NCBI GenBank assembly: GCA_029880855.1
Contig: JAOUNS010000004.1
Coordinates: 186,001-250,000, forward strand
Reading direction: 5' to 3'
DNA length: 64,000 bases
Source of the DNA: Gammaproteobacteria bacterium
GTDB lineage: Bacteria > Pseudomonadota > Gammaproteobacteria > UBA6429 > Thiohalophilaceae
How positions within the stretch are numbered: the stretch's first letter is position 1; each line of letters opens with the position of its first letter. The position numbers were made by a program, and so were the translations under genes. The notes below the pieces were generated by a model that was not told the DNA's origin, ran no database searches, and saw nothing but the letters and a program-made list of their open reading frames with translations. Shown one piece after another: positions 9,947 to 18,115 of this stretch.

Positions 9947-10701
9947 CGGCTACCCGAACCGGATGCGTTATCCAGTTTTTCAATCATCTCACCAATGGCA
10001 AAGGTTTCCACCAGCTCCACACCACGGGCGTATAACTGCATGGCCACAGCGGGATCAGTACATTCAAACACCGCAATGCGGCTGGCGTAGAATTTGATTT
10101 CACCCTTGCGCGGCAAGGTATCGAGATCACAAAACAGATACTGGGGATTTAAATCAAACAACTGTTGCGACTTGCGTTCATTCCAGTCATCGATCACCGC
10201 CCCCACCGGCCAATCATATTCACTGCGCACCGCCTGCAACGCATCCAGCGCGTAAGAGATAATCACGCATTGTTTACGTACCGGAGTCAACACAGAGATC
10301 ACCTGACGCAGCACTTCAGCCACGCCGAATTTTTGCAGACTGATTCGCTTTAATTCAACAAACGCCGTCACTGCCGGATTCCGTTGTAACAGACCAACCA
10401 GACCAAACAGCGTCGTCAGGGGATTCTCAACAAACTTGTAACCGAATCGTCCCGGTTCCGAGGCATGGAATGCATTCAATTCGCCGGCGGTATAATCATG
10501 AATTGCACCTTTTTGTTCACACAGGCGCAACAAATCGCGGTCATGAAAAAGATAGGGCACCCGATCGGCGCTCAATTGCACATCAACCTCAACATATTCA
10601 GCCCCGGCACGGATCGCTTCTTCCAGAGCCAGGAGGGTATTTTCGGGGAAATGCAGGGCATATCCGCGATGAGCGACAAGGCCCGGTTTTGATTTGTCCA
10701 T
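9943..10701 (-). CDS. Glycerophosphodiester phosphodiesterase (cytosolic, UgpQ-like)
   Basis: Hydrolyses glycerophosphodiesters to glycerol-3-phosphate and an alcohol. The 252-residue GDPD barrel has GLVAHRGYALHFPENTLLA near the N-terminus, with the catalytic His-Arg and Glu-Asn. The metal-binding pair follows in YVEVDVQLSAD and the second catalytic His in YLFHDRDL. No signal peptide, so cytosolic like UgpQ. First gene of a two-gene minus-strand unit with the GlpD-like oxidoreductase (4-bp overlap), forming a logical two-step pathway. Confidence 0.92.
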   Translation of the reverse strand: MDKSKPGLVAHRGYALHFPENTLLALEEAIRAGAEYVEVDVQLSADRVPYLFHDRDLLRLCEQKGAIHDYTAGELNAFHASEPGRFGYKFVENPLTTLFGLVGLLQRNPAVTAFVELKRISLQKFGVAEVLRQVISVLTPVRKQCVIISYALDALQAVRSEYDWPVGAVIDDWNERKSQQLFDLNPQYLFCDLDTLPRKGEIKFYASRIAVFECTDPAVAMQLYARGVELVETFAIGEMIEKLDNASGSGSR

Positions 10702-10866
10702 AACTAGATTTTACAGTCTCCTAAAATATCCCATTTACCTATAAACTGGTCAGTGCATAACCGACAATTACGTGTTATCTTTAAGGTTAATTGGTACAAA
10801 AAAAACATACAAAACCAAGTAGATTTATCGGTTATCGGGTTTATGCTTGACATAGTAGAGATATCA

Positions 10867-10902
10867 TCTGTTGAACATTACATATCGTCTGATGAACATT
10901 AC
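10867..10902. promoter_or_regulatory. Pair of 15-bp direct repeats upstream of luxR, candidate operator
   Basis: TCTGTTGAACATTAC at 10867-10881 and TCTGATGAACATTAC at 10888-10902 differ at one base and start 21 bp apart, two helical turns. They lie about 60-90 bp before the luxR start in otherwise non-coding AT-rich DNA, so one regulator could bind the same DNA face twice. Confidence 0.5.
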
Positions 10903-10958
10903 TATATTGTAGTCAATATGATGGAGCGGACGATTAAGTAAATGAAAGTTGGAATCAA

Positions 10959-11705
10959 ATGGATAATCCCAAATTATTTGAATACATTGCTCAACTGAAT
11001 GCCGCCAAGAGTTATGAAGAAATACACACTGTTTGCGTGGATTTTTGCAACTTTTTCGGCTTTGATTTCTTTATCTATGCAGCCCGTATCCCCACCTCAC
11101 TGATTACACCGCATTACATCATTATCAATGGTTATCCTGATGAATGGCGAAATCACTACATCGAGCAGGATTACATCACCATTGATCCCACCGTCTCACA
11201 TTGTTTTACCAGCACCACCCCCATTTACTGGGAACAAATCCTCAAGACCACCTGTAAACAGGATGGCAAGATAGACCAGTTGTTTGCCGAGGCCGGATAT
11301 ATCGGCCTGCAAAACGGCATCAGTTTCCCCATTCACTGTATACACGGTGAAACCGCCATGTTCAGTCTGGCCATCAACAGTCTGCCGGAAAAAAGCCGGG
11401 GCCACATCCAGCATACCCTGGCCTTTGGGCATCTGTTTGCCAGTTATGTGCATGAAGCGATTACCCGCGTCCCGGACAACGGCATCATCGCCAGAATCAA
11501 TGCCAATCTGACGGACCGGGAAAAAGAGTGCCTGTTGTGGACCACTGAAGGCAAGACCTCGTGGGAAGTCTCGCAAATCCTGAATATCTCGGAACGCACC
11601 GTCGTGTTCCATATCAATAATGCCGTCAAGAAACTGAATGTAACGAATAAACAACATGCCGTGGCGCGCGCAATCTCCCTGGGACAGATCACCCCCAAGA
11701 TTTAA
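10959..11705 (+). CDS. LuxR-family AHL-responsive transcriptional regulator
   Basis: A 248-residue quorum-sensing regulator: N-terminal autoinducer-binding domain (about residues 20-165) and C-terminal LuxR/FixJ helix-turn-helix (about 180-240). The conserved ligand-pocket residues of the TraR/LuxR family are all in place: Trp and Tyr in DEWRNHYIEQDY, Asp-Pro in TIDPTV, Trp in PIYWEQI and Gly in LQNGISFPIH. The HTH reads LTDREKECLLWTTEGKTSWE then SERTVVFHINNAVKKL. It is followed after 122 nt by the lux box and luxI, so it is the likely receptor for the signal made by that synthase. No strong ribosome-binding site (TTGGA) is present. Confidence 0.93.
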   Translation: MDNPKLFEYIAQLNAAKSYEEIHTVCVDFCNFFGFDFFIYAARIPTSLITPHYIIINGYPDEWRNHYIEQDYITIDPTVSHCFTSTTPIYWEQILKTTCKQDGKIDQLFAEAGYIGLQNGISFPIHCIHGETAMFSLAINSLPEKSRGHIQHTLAFGHLFASYVHEAITRVPDNGIIARINANLTDREKECLLWTTEGKTSWEVSQILNISERTVVFHINNAVKKLNVTNKQHAVARAISLGQITPKI

Positions 11706-11741
11706 CTGATGCGTTACAAATCTGCCGCGACTGTTTTGTAT

Positions 11742-11761
11742 ACCTGTCAAATTTGACAGCT
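11742..11761. promoter_or_regulatory. lux box (LuxR-type operator) upstream of luxI
   Basis: ACCTGTCAAATTTGACAGCT matches the 20-bp lux box layout ACCTGT-N8-ACAGGT with one mismatch. Its core CTGTCAAATTTGACAG (11744-11759) is a perfect 16-bp palindrome. It sits 67 nt before the luxI start; an A/T-rich hexamer around 11771-11777 could be the -10, placing the box over the -35, as at class II LuxR promoters. Confidence 0.85.
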
Positions 11762-11827
11762 TATCTGCTGTAAAAAATAGCGCTTAACTACCCCTGACAC
11801 GCACAATCGTTTTAGGGGAGTAAAACC

Positions 11828-12439
11828 ATGACTATCTACTTTGGCAAGGCCGATGAACACATGTACGATTCCCAAACACTGTTCAACATGTTTCGTTTTC
11901 GTCACAAAATATTTCATGATCGACTAAAATGGGATGTAAACAGTATCCACGGAATGGAATACGACGAGTTTGATGCCCTGAACCCGTATCACATGATCGC
12001 CAGTAATGACAAAAAAGAAATTGAGGCATGCTGGCGCATCCTGCCCACCACCGGGCCGTATATGTTGAAAGATACGTTTCCGGAGTTGTTACGCGGAGAA
12101 GAGGCACCACAACGGGATGACATTTGGGAATTGAGCCGTTTCGCGGTGGCGCCCAGTGAAAAAAATCACCATAACCAGGCAGTGCTGAATGATCTGACCT
12201 TTATGATGTTTCAGCGCAGTTATGGTTTTGCGTTAAGTATGGGAATCACCAGTTATGTCACTGTTACCAGCGTTGCGGTGGAACGCATGTTGACTCACGC
12301 CGGCTTTCCCATGCGACGCTTTGGTGACGGCAAGTCGCAAAAAGTCGGCAAGATAACCACTGTCGCCTGCTGGATGGATATAAACGATCAATACCGGAAC
12401 GCGTCCTGGGAATTCAAACTGGGGAATAAAGCGGCCTGA
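11828..12439 (+). CDS. Acyl-homoserine-lactone synthase, LuxI family
   Basis: Makes an N-acyl-homoserine lactone from S-adenosylmethionine and an acyl donor. At 203 residues it has the normal family length. Invariant residues are present: Arg and Phe in MFRFRHKIF, Trp in LKWDVN, the two Asp in YDEFDALNP, Arg in ACWRILPTTGP, Phe in DTFPEL, and Glu-Arg in WELSRFAV. The acyl chain cannot be told from sequence. TAGGGGAG lies 7 nt before the ATG, and the lux box upstream indicates positive autoregulation by the adjacent LuxR. Confidence 0.95.
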   Translation: MTIYFGKADEHMYDSQTLFNMFRFRHKIFHDRLKWDVNSIHGMEYDEFDALNPYHMIASNDKKEIEACWRILPTTGPYMLKDTFPELLRGEEAPQRDDIWELSRFAVAPSEKNHHNQAVLNDLTFMMFQRSYGFALSMGITSYVTVTSVAVERMLTHAGFPMRRFGDGKSQKVGKITTVACWMDINDQYRNASWEFKLGNKAA

Positions 12440-12458
12440 TCAGCCGGCTAAAACAACA

Positions 12459-12498
12459 CCCTGCGGCAATATGTCTTTATCGAATACCTGCCGCAGGG
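12459..12498. terminator. 10-bp perfect inverted repeat between luxI and the second luxR
   Basis: CCCTGCGGCA (12459-12468) pairs with TGCCGCAGGG (12489-12498) around a 20-nt loop. It could terminate luxI, but no T-run follows, and it ends 23 nt before the next start codon. An attenuator or mRNA structure controlling the downstream regulator is equally possible. Confidence 0.5.
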
Positions 12499-12521
12499 TG
12501 AATTAACTTAAGGATATGATA

Positions 12522-13247
12522 ATGATCTTTGATTCAATTGTTAAAAATGCGCGCAGTGCCATCACCACTGAACAAATTGAAACATCCTGTCAGCAGTTTT
12601 GTGATTATATTGGTTTTGAAACATACATGGTGTTTGGTTCGATCTTTCTCACCATGGTTGACCCGCCACGTATTACCTTGAGTAACACCACACGAAAGTC
12701 ACGCCTGAAACCGGCGGAATTTGAAGATCTGATCCATGCGACAGTTGAGCATTCCACACCTGTCATCACTGCGAACCTGCCCAAGAATTCCCCCTTGCAG
12801 TCCTCCATGTTCAATATCCGGCGCAGCCGGTCCAAAAACATGATTGGCATCAGCTTTCCGGTGCATTTTCCCAGCGGGCGATTTGCCATGTTGCACGTCA
12901 GCACGCAGGTGGATGGGGCGGACTACAGTGACCTGATCATGACCGTGTTGATCTCCGGCAATCTGTTTGCCAGAGAGATCGGTACCTCGCTGCTGCGGGT
13001 GCTGGAATATGATATCGGTGTGGAAAGTCCCTATTTGTCACTGCGGGAAAAGGAATGTCTGCTACTGGCATCCGACGGGCTGACGCCGCTGAATATATCC
13101 AAGAAGCTCGGCTTGTCGACCCATACCGTGTTGTTCCATCTGAAGAAGGCACGCAAGAAACTGTCCAGCAAAAACCTGCAAGGTGCCATCAGCCGAGCCT
13201 TGATGACCGGCGGTGTGTCCGCACGGATTGATTCAGAAAGACGGTGA
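12522..13247 (+). CDS. Second LuxR-family regulator with divergent ligand domain
   Basis: 241 residues with a LuxR-like N-terminal domain and a clear C-terminal HTH (LSLREKECLLLASDGLTPLN, then LSTHTVLFHLKKARKKL). The HTH closely resembles that of the first LuxR. The AHL pocket is not conserved: the segment that should hold Trp, Tyr, Asp-Pro and Trp reads RKSRLKPAEFEDLIHATVEH and onward without them, although the GISFPVHFPSG region is kept. AAGGA at 12510-12514 fits the ATG at 12522 better than the one at 12516. The stop overlaps the convergent cupin gene by 15 bp. Confidence 0.82.
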   Translation: MIFDSIVKNARSAITTEQIETSCQQFCDYIGFETYMVFGSIFLTMVDPPRITLSNTTRKSRLKPAEFEDLIHATVEHSTPVITANLPKNSPLQSSMFNIRRSRSKNMIGISFPVHFPSGRFAMLHVSTQVDGADYSDLIMTVLISGNLFAREIGTSLLRVLEYDIGVESPYLSLREKECLLLASDGLTPLNISKKLGLSTHTVLFHLKKARKKLSSKNLQGAISRALMTGGVSARIDSERR

Positions 13248-13724
13248 TGGATCTCCCGGCCCGGCCTGATGCAACCACTGCAGATACTGTTCCGTCTGCG
13301 GTGTCCCCTCCGGCGGAGCCCAGGGGGCAAAATCCTTGTCCGAGAGCGGTGTGTAAGGACCCTGTTTCACTTCAAAAAAAACGGAGTCATCCTCCAGCGC
13401 GATGACGGTGTGCCAGGTCCCCGGCAGGATCTCGGCACCGAAGTCCGCCAGGCCCGGTCCAATTTCCAGCAAGCTCTGAACCCCACCCTGATCGTCAAAC
13501 AACAGAATGGCGAAGCGGCCGCGCACAGCAATAAACAGTTCGATTTTTTCTTTTTCGGGATGACGGTGCGGACGCACATAGCTGTCCGCTTGCATGGCGA
13601 TAAACAGTTTTTGTACCGTTTCATCACTGTGTTGATGCAGATTGAGATTCTTGCGCCGCCGTGCGATCTGTCGGCTTTCCGTCACCAGTTCATCCAGTGC
13701 TGCACTGGACAATTTACGCCACAT
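13233..13724 (-). CDS. WbuC-type cupin-fold metalloprotein
   Basis: A 163-residue single-domain cupin. Metal-ligand candidates are in VRPHRHPEKEKIELF and GTWHTVIALE; the N-terminal SRQIARRRKNLNLH and the late LPGTWHTV resemble the WbuC family found near polysaccharide clusters. The function of WbuC is not settled. It follows the aldolase/dehydrogenase gene with only 2 nt between stop and start, so the two are one transcription unit. Confidence 0.78.
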   Translation of the reverse strand: MWRKLSSAALDELVTESRQIARRRKNLNLHQHSDETVQKLFIAMQADSYVRPHRHPEKEKIELFIAVRGRFAILLFDDQGGVQSLLEIGPGLADFGAEILPGTWHTVIALEDDSVFFEVKQGPYTPLSDKDFAPWAPPEGTPQTEQYLQWLHQAGPGDPSPSF

Positions 13725-13726
13725 GG

Positions 13727-15703
13727 TCAGATCACCCGATCATTTCCGCCATCCACCGGTAATTGTGCAGCGGTGGTTTTGGCAAACAGGGGACCGCACA
13801 TCTCGGCAGCCAGTTCGGCAACATCATGACTGGTGATATCTGTCTTGAGAAGATTCTTGCGTTTATAGTCCTCAACACTCATGCCATAGGACTCCGCACG
13901 TGATTTTATGATGTCATCCGTCCAGATGCCGGTATCGAATACCGCATCGGGATGCAGACAGTTAACCCGGATGTTATCCGGCCCCCACTCCAGGGCGGCA
14001 ACACGCATCAACTGGGTCAGCCCGGCCTTGGAAACAGAATATGCCGCCGCGCCGGGACCGGGCGCAGGCACATTTTTTGAACCCATCAGCACCACGCGGC
14101 CGCCATTGGGCGCCAGTTTCAACAGGGGATAGGCTTCACGCATAAACAACAGACAGGCATCCAGATTAATCTGCATCACTTCACGCCAGGTCTCCATCTT
14201 CAACTCCCTGATGGGAACGCCGGCCGGAAAGATACCGGCATTGAGTACCAGCATATCCAGCCCGCCAAACCGGCGTACACCCTGTTCCAGCGCCTGGATA
14301 ATATGCTGCGTAATGCTGACATCACAGACCAGTCCCAAATAGGCGGGACTCTGGAAGGTCGAGGTGACGGCAGAGTCAATATCCAGACCGATCACAGCGG
14401 CCCCTCTGGCCAGGAAAGAGGCGACACAGGCCTTGCCGATACCTGACGCCGCGCCGGTCACCAACGCCACTTCACCACTGAACATCGGTACTGAGCCACT
14501 CTTACGCAGCTTGGCCTGTTCCAGTTCCCAGTATTCAACATCAAAGATATCCTGTCCCGGCAAGGCCCGGTAGCTTTCCAGACGTGCGGCACGCAGAATT
14601 ATATCAATGGTGTGATCGTATATATCTTCGATGACGCGAGTGTCTTTTGCCGTCACGCCCACACTGACCAAACCAAATTCATGGTCCAGAATGACACGGG
14701 GCGCCGGGTCCAGCATGGTCACTTCCTGTCTGGCATTCGGTGCATATTTATTAAAATAACGTTTATACCCTGCCACAAATCCATCCACATCCCGCCCCAG
14801 CATGGGAATACGTTTGGTGCGAATCACATGATCCGGTGTGGCCGGTCCCTGTAGGGCTATGTCTGCAATATCATCACGTTGCACAAAATCAATATACTTC
14901 AGCGCTGAATTGGTTTTCAGCAACACGGCCTTGCCGGCAGCAGTCGAAACTTCGGCACGCAAGACAGCCAGTTCCTTGTATATTTTTTTCTCCCCTTCCA
15001 GTTCCGAGCCGGAATGCAGCAGAGTCCAGGCTTTGTTTTTATCCAGATATTGTTCCGCCATGTCGACCAGCTTGATCATCCGCTCATAGGATTCTTTGGC
15101 GGTTTCACCAAAGGAGAATATACCGTGATTCATCAGCACCATCCCTTCCGTCCCGGCATGGCGCTGCGCGGCAAATTCTTTGGCGCACAACCGCGCCAGA
15201 TCAAAGCCGGGCATGCAATAGGGAATGATCACAACACGATCACCGTAGATATCCTTGATATGCAGCAGTCCGTTCGGAGTATTGGTCACCGTGACCACCG
15301 CATCGGCATGGGTGTGGTCAACATATTTATAGGGCAAGACCGCGTGCAGGATCGCCTCGACGGAAGGAGTTGGTGCAGAAGCCAGCGTCATGTGAGTACG
15401 CAGTTCATTCACCATTTGCAGATCGGACAACTGCTCCAGTTCCGCCAGCTTCAACAGGTGATCCATACGCACCGGCGCATAGCCGGGACGTTCAATGGTC
15501 TCCAGGTCCCAACCACTTCCCTTCACATAGAGAATGGTTTCCGCTTCACCCAGGATATTGTTCTCGGTAATTTTGACGGAGGTATTGCCGCCACCATGCA
15601 ACACCAGCGAGGTATCACGACCGAGTAATTGTGAACTGTAGACCCGCAAGTCCAGATCATCCGTAAACCTGCCGGCTTCTTTCTCGTCCCATAAACTTTT
15701 CAT
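13727..15703 (-). CDS. Bifunctional class II aldolase / short-chain dehydrogenase
   Basis: 658 residues. The N-terminal half (about 1-400) is a class II aldolase with VLHGGGNTSVK, the zinc pair in DHTHADAVV and the loop MLNHGIFSFG-like (VLMNHGIFSFG). The C-terminal half (about 420-658) is a short-chain dehydrogenase with the nucleotide motif ALVTGAASGIGKA and catalytic AAYSVSKAG (YxxxK). The combination matches the rhamnulose-1-phosphate aldolase/lactaldehyde dehydrogenase (RhaD/RhaE-like) type used in sugar or deoxysugar breakdown. The actual substrate is unknown, and no sugar isomerase or transporter lies nearby. Operon with the WbuC-type cupin. Confidence 0.88.
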   Translation of the reverse strand: MKSLWDEKEAGRFTDDLDLRVYSSQLLGRDTSLVLHGGGNTSVKITENNILGEAETILYVKGSGWDLETIERPGYAPVRMDHLLKLAELEQLSDLQMVNELRTHMTLASAPTPSVEAILHAVLPYKYVDHTHADAVVTVTNTPNGLLHIKDIYGDRVVIIPYCMPGFDLARLCAKEFAAQRHAGTEGMVLMNHGIFSFGETAKESYERMIKLVDMAEQYLDKNKAWTLLHSGSELEGEKKIYKELAVLRAEVSTAAGKAVLLKTNSALKYIDFVQRDDIADIALQGPATPDHVIRTKRIPMLGRDVDGFVAGYKRYFNKYAPNARQEVTMLDPAPRVILDHEFGLVSVGVTAKDTRVIEDIYDHTIDIILRAARLESYRALPGQDIFDVEYWELEQAKLRKSGSVPMFSGEVALVTGAASGIGKACVASFLARGAAVIGLDIDSAVTSTFQSPAYLGLVCDVSITQHIIQALEQGVRRFGGLDMLVLNAGIFPAGVPIRELKMETWREVMQINLDACLLFMREAYPLLKLAPNGGRVVLMGSKNVPAPGPGAAAYSVSKAGLTQLMRVAALEWGPDNIRVNCLHPDAVFDTGIWTDDIIKSRAESYGMSVEDYKRKNLLKTDITSHDVAELAAEMCGPLFAKTTAAQLPVDGGNDRVI

Positions 15704-15796
15704 AGCAATTACCGCAACAAAACACCGTTCTTTATGATTATCTGTTTATTATGCACCAGCGTTCTTCACTATAGCACAGGATGGGCCTGCCACTGC

Positions 15797-16294
15797 TCAG
15801 CCGCATGCCTGTTCAATTGTACAGAAACTGATCTGTTGCTGTTTTGTACAAATCGCATCACGCCACGTCGTCTGGAACTGTGCCACATCCGGTTTGCCCG
15901 ATAAATAGAAAAAGTGGCTGTTGCATGCACAATCCGCTGCACCAAAACCGGGGATGGGTATGGTCATGTTGGCCGCAGTTTGCAATGCCCAGTTATGTTC
16001 ATCGCGGACATCATACTGACACCAGACTTCACGGAACGCCAGTCTCGGCCTGACATAATCCAGATGCCAGTGTGGTTTTGTCGCCATGTTGAGATGATGT
16101 CTTACCCTGGCCCGCACCCCGCCCGGTCCAAAGGCGCTGCCGATATAACAATAGAATCCGACCGGCAGACAATGTTCACCGAGGCGGCCGATGGTGACGG
16201 TCTGCTTGCGCCGGTTTTCAAACAACAGCAAATAGGTCCCGGGGCGGGAGCGGAGATGCAGCCCGGCAAGTGCTGACAGGGAGTGAGCAGTCAC
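15797..16294 (-). CDS. DUF123 (GIY-YIG-like) protein
   Basis: 165 residues of the DUF123 family, which resembles GIY-YIG nucleases and is sometimes fused to endonuclease III. Seen motifs: GTYLLLF, GFYCYIGSAFGPGG, RVRHHL, HWHLDYVRP, and a C-terminal GFGAADCACNSHFFYL with two cysteines. It starts at a GTG. Function in the family is unproven; a DNA-processing role is inferred only from fold. It ends a minus-strand run behind pirin (23 nt gap). Confidence 0.8.
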   Translation of the reverse strand: MTAHSLSALAGLHLRSRPGTYLLLFENRRKQTVTIGRLGEHCLPVGFYCYIGSAFGPGGVRARVRHHLNMATKPHWHLDYVRPRLAFREVWCQYDVRDEHNWALQTAANMTIPIPGFGAADCACNSHFFYLSGKPDVAQFQTTWRDAICTKQQQISFCTIEQACG

Positions 16295-16317
16295 TGCCAG
16301 GATTCAGTGCAGATTGC

Positions 16318-17052
16318 TCAATCGACAAACGGGCCGTATTGCCGAATCGGCTCACCATGGGGTTGACCGAAACAGACCATCATTTGGCAGGCGGTGCGGG
16401 CGGCAAATGTCAGGCGATCAGTCTGCTCCATAAAAACAGCCTGCCCGGCAGTGAGGTGACAGCCGTTCAGTTCCACATCACCCTTCACCACATAAACCAG
16501 CCCACGATGATTCGGGTCCAGAGGTTCTGCATAAGTCGCGGCGGCGTCGAGTTCAATGTCCAGATATTTCACCGGTGTAAGCAGCTGCACCGCCTCATCA
16601 CCACCAACGATGATGCGCTTGCGCCCGCCGGCAAAGGTTTCGACCGGAATCTGTTCGGCATCCACCTGTTGATAGGCCGGCGGTACCTGCTTCAGCCGTT
16701 TGGGCAGATTGATCCATAACTGGATGCCGGTGGTCCGATCGTCCACACCCGGCATCTCGGAATGCACCAGCCCGCTGCCGGCGGTAAAGCGTTGCGCGCC
16801 ACCGGGCAACACGGTGGAACGATTGCCCAGATTATCGGCATGTTGCATGGCGCCGCTGAACAGGTAGGTGATGGCTTCAAAACCACGGTGCGGGTGATCA
16901 GGAAACCCGCTGCCCGGTCCGATATCGAAGTGATCCCACAACACAATGGGATCGAAATTCATAAAACCATGGATCGGCAACAGACGCTTTACTTCGGCGC
17001 CATCGCCTTCCATGGTTTCCAGGGCATTTCTGATTTCGAACAGGGCACTCAT
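16318..17052 (-). CDS. Pirin family protein (bicupin)
   Basis: 244 residues. The N-terminal cupin holds the metal-binding set in FPDHPHRGFE and GLVHSEMPG (two His, His, Glu), typical of pirins with quercetinase or redox-regulator roles. The C-terminal cupin lacks such ligands, as usual. Start at 17052 (MSALFEIRN) is chosen because AGAGGTG precedes it; the open frame continues upstream but overlaps the yqjG gene. It lies 16 nt behind yqjG, in the same order as the E. coli yqjF-yqjG-yhaK neighbourhood. Confidence 0.9.
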   Translation of the reverse strand: MSALFEIRNALETMEGDGAEVKRLLPIHGFMNFDPIVLWDHFDIGPGSGFPDHPHRGFEAITYLFSGAMQHADNLGNRSTVLPGGAQRFTAGSGLVHSEMPGVDDRTTGIQLWINLPKRLKQVPPAYQQVDAEQIPVETFAGGRKRIIVGGDEAVQLLTPVKYLDIELDAAATYAEPLDPNHRGLVYVVKGDVELNGCHLTAGQAVFMEQTDRLTFAARTACQMMVCFGQPHGEPIRQYGPFVD

Positions 17053-17068
17053 GTTCACCTCTTGGCGG

Positions 17069-18046
17069 TTAAAAACGATCCCGATCATGCGGCGCATGAT
17101 AATCAACAGCCGGTCCCTGCGGTACGATACCGGATGGATTGATCGTGGGATGACTCTGATAATAATGTTGTTTGATATGATCCAGATCGATGGTCGCGGC
17201 GATTCCCGGCATCTGATACAACTCACGCATATAATTGGACAAGTTGGGATAATCGGCAATGCGTTGCTGATTGCATTTGAAGTGCCCCACATAGACCGGA
17301 TCAAACCGGATCAGGGTCACGAACAAGCGCCAGTCCGCTTCGGTGACCGCATCACCGGCCAGATAGCGTTGCTGCGCCAGACGTTGTTCCAGTTTGTCCA
17401 GTGCGGCAAACAGTTCCACAAAGGCTTTATCGTAGGCCTGTTGTGACGCCGCAAACCCACAGCGGTAGACACCGTTATTGATCGCATCATAGACAAACTC
17501 GTTTACTGCATCAATTTCACTGCGTAAATCGACCGGATAATAATCAGTGTGATCATTGGTCAGGTCATTAAAGGCGCTGTTCAGCATGCGAATAATTTCA
17601 GATGATTCGTTATTCACAATGGTCTGTTGCTGCTTATCGTATAACACAGGCACTGTCACAATACCGCTGTAGTCCGGTTGAGTCTGCTGATAAACCTGAT
17701 ACATATATTCATAGCCATGTACCTGATCCGCCGTACCGCCCGGACAGGGTTTGAATGACCAGCCTTCCGGTCCCATGTAGGGATTCACCACGGAGACATC
17801 AATGAAAGACTCCAGTTTTTTCAGGGTGCGGAAAATCAGGGTACGGTTGGCCCACGGGCAGGCATAGGATACATACAAATGATAACGGCCGGCGGCAGCG
17901 GCAAACCCGCCTGCTCCACTCGGTCCGGGACTGCCGTCAGCGGTGATCCAGTTGCGAAATTGCGAATCCCGGCGGATAAACTCACCATCGCTGGATGATT
18001 CGGGCTTCCAGTCCAGCTTCAGTTCGCCGTTTAAAAGAATGCTCAT
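17069..18046 (-). CDS. yqjG: Glutathionyl-hydroquinone reductase (YqjG/ECM4 type GST)
   Basis: 325 residues of the Xi-class glutathione transferase group that reduces glutathionyl-hydroquinones. The catalytic cysteine is in SYACPWANRTLIF; N-terminal context RDSQFRNWI and the Tyr/Trp-rich segment NPYMGPEGWSF are typical. The C-terminal helical domain contains YRCGFA and EQRLAQQRYLAGD. It probably works with DoxX and pirin in quinone/aromatic stress, under the divergent LysR regulator. A good Shine-Dalgarno (AGGGAGAAATC) precedes the ATG. Confidence 0.93.
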   Translation of the reverse strand: MSILLNGELKLDWKPESSSDGEFIRRDSQFRNWITADGSPGPSGAGGFAAAAGRYHLYVSYACPWANRTLIFRTLKKLESFIDVSVVNPYMGPEGWSFKPCPGGTADQVHGYEYMYQVYQQTQPDYSGIVTVPVLYDKQQQTIVNNESSEIIRMLNSAFNDLTNDHTDYYPVDLRSEIDAVNEFVYDAINNGVYRCGFAASQQAYDKAFVELFAALDKLEQRLAQQRYLAGDAVTEADWRLFVTLIRFDPVYVGHFKCNQQRIADYPNLSNYMRELYQMPGIAATIDLDHIKQHYYQSHPTINPSGIVPQGPAVDYHAPHDRDRF

Positions 18047-18070
18047 GATTTCTCCCTGTGTCGTTCACTT

Positions 18071-18110
18071 AAAACAAAGCCGGTCAGCATACACGACCGG
18101 CTGTTTTTTC
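18071..18110. terminator. Hairpin with T-tracts on both sides, between doxX and yqjG
   Basis: AGCCGGTC (18078-18085) pairs with GACCGGCT (18095-18102) around a 9-nt loop. TTGTTTT follows on the minus strand and GTTTTTTC on the plus strand. It lies inside the doxX-yqjG-pirin unit, so it may attenuate downstream expression rather than end the operon. Confidence 0.6.
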
Positions 18111-18115
18111 CGGTA

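Noticed and set aside
10753-10941. Small plus-strand frame before luxR
   Set aside because: It runs through the direct repeats and AT-rich leader and lacks a ribosome-binding site.
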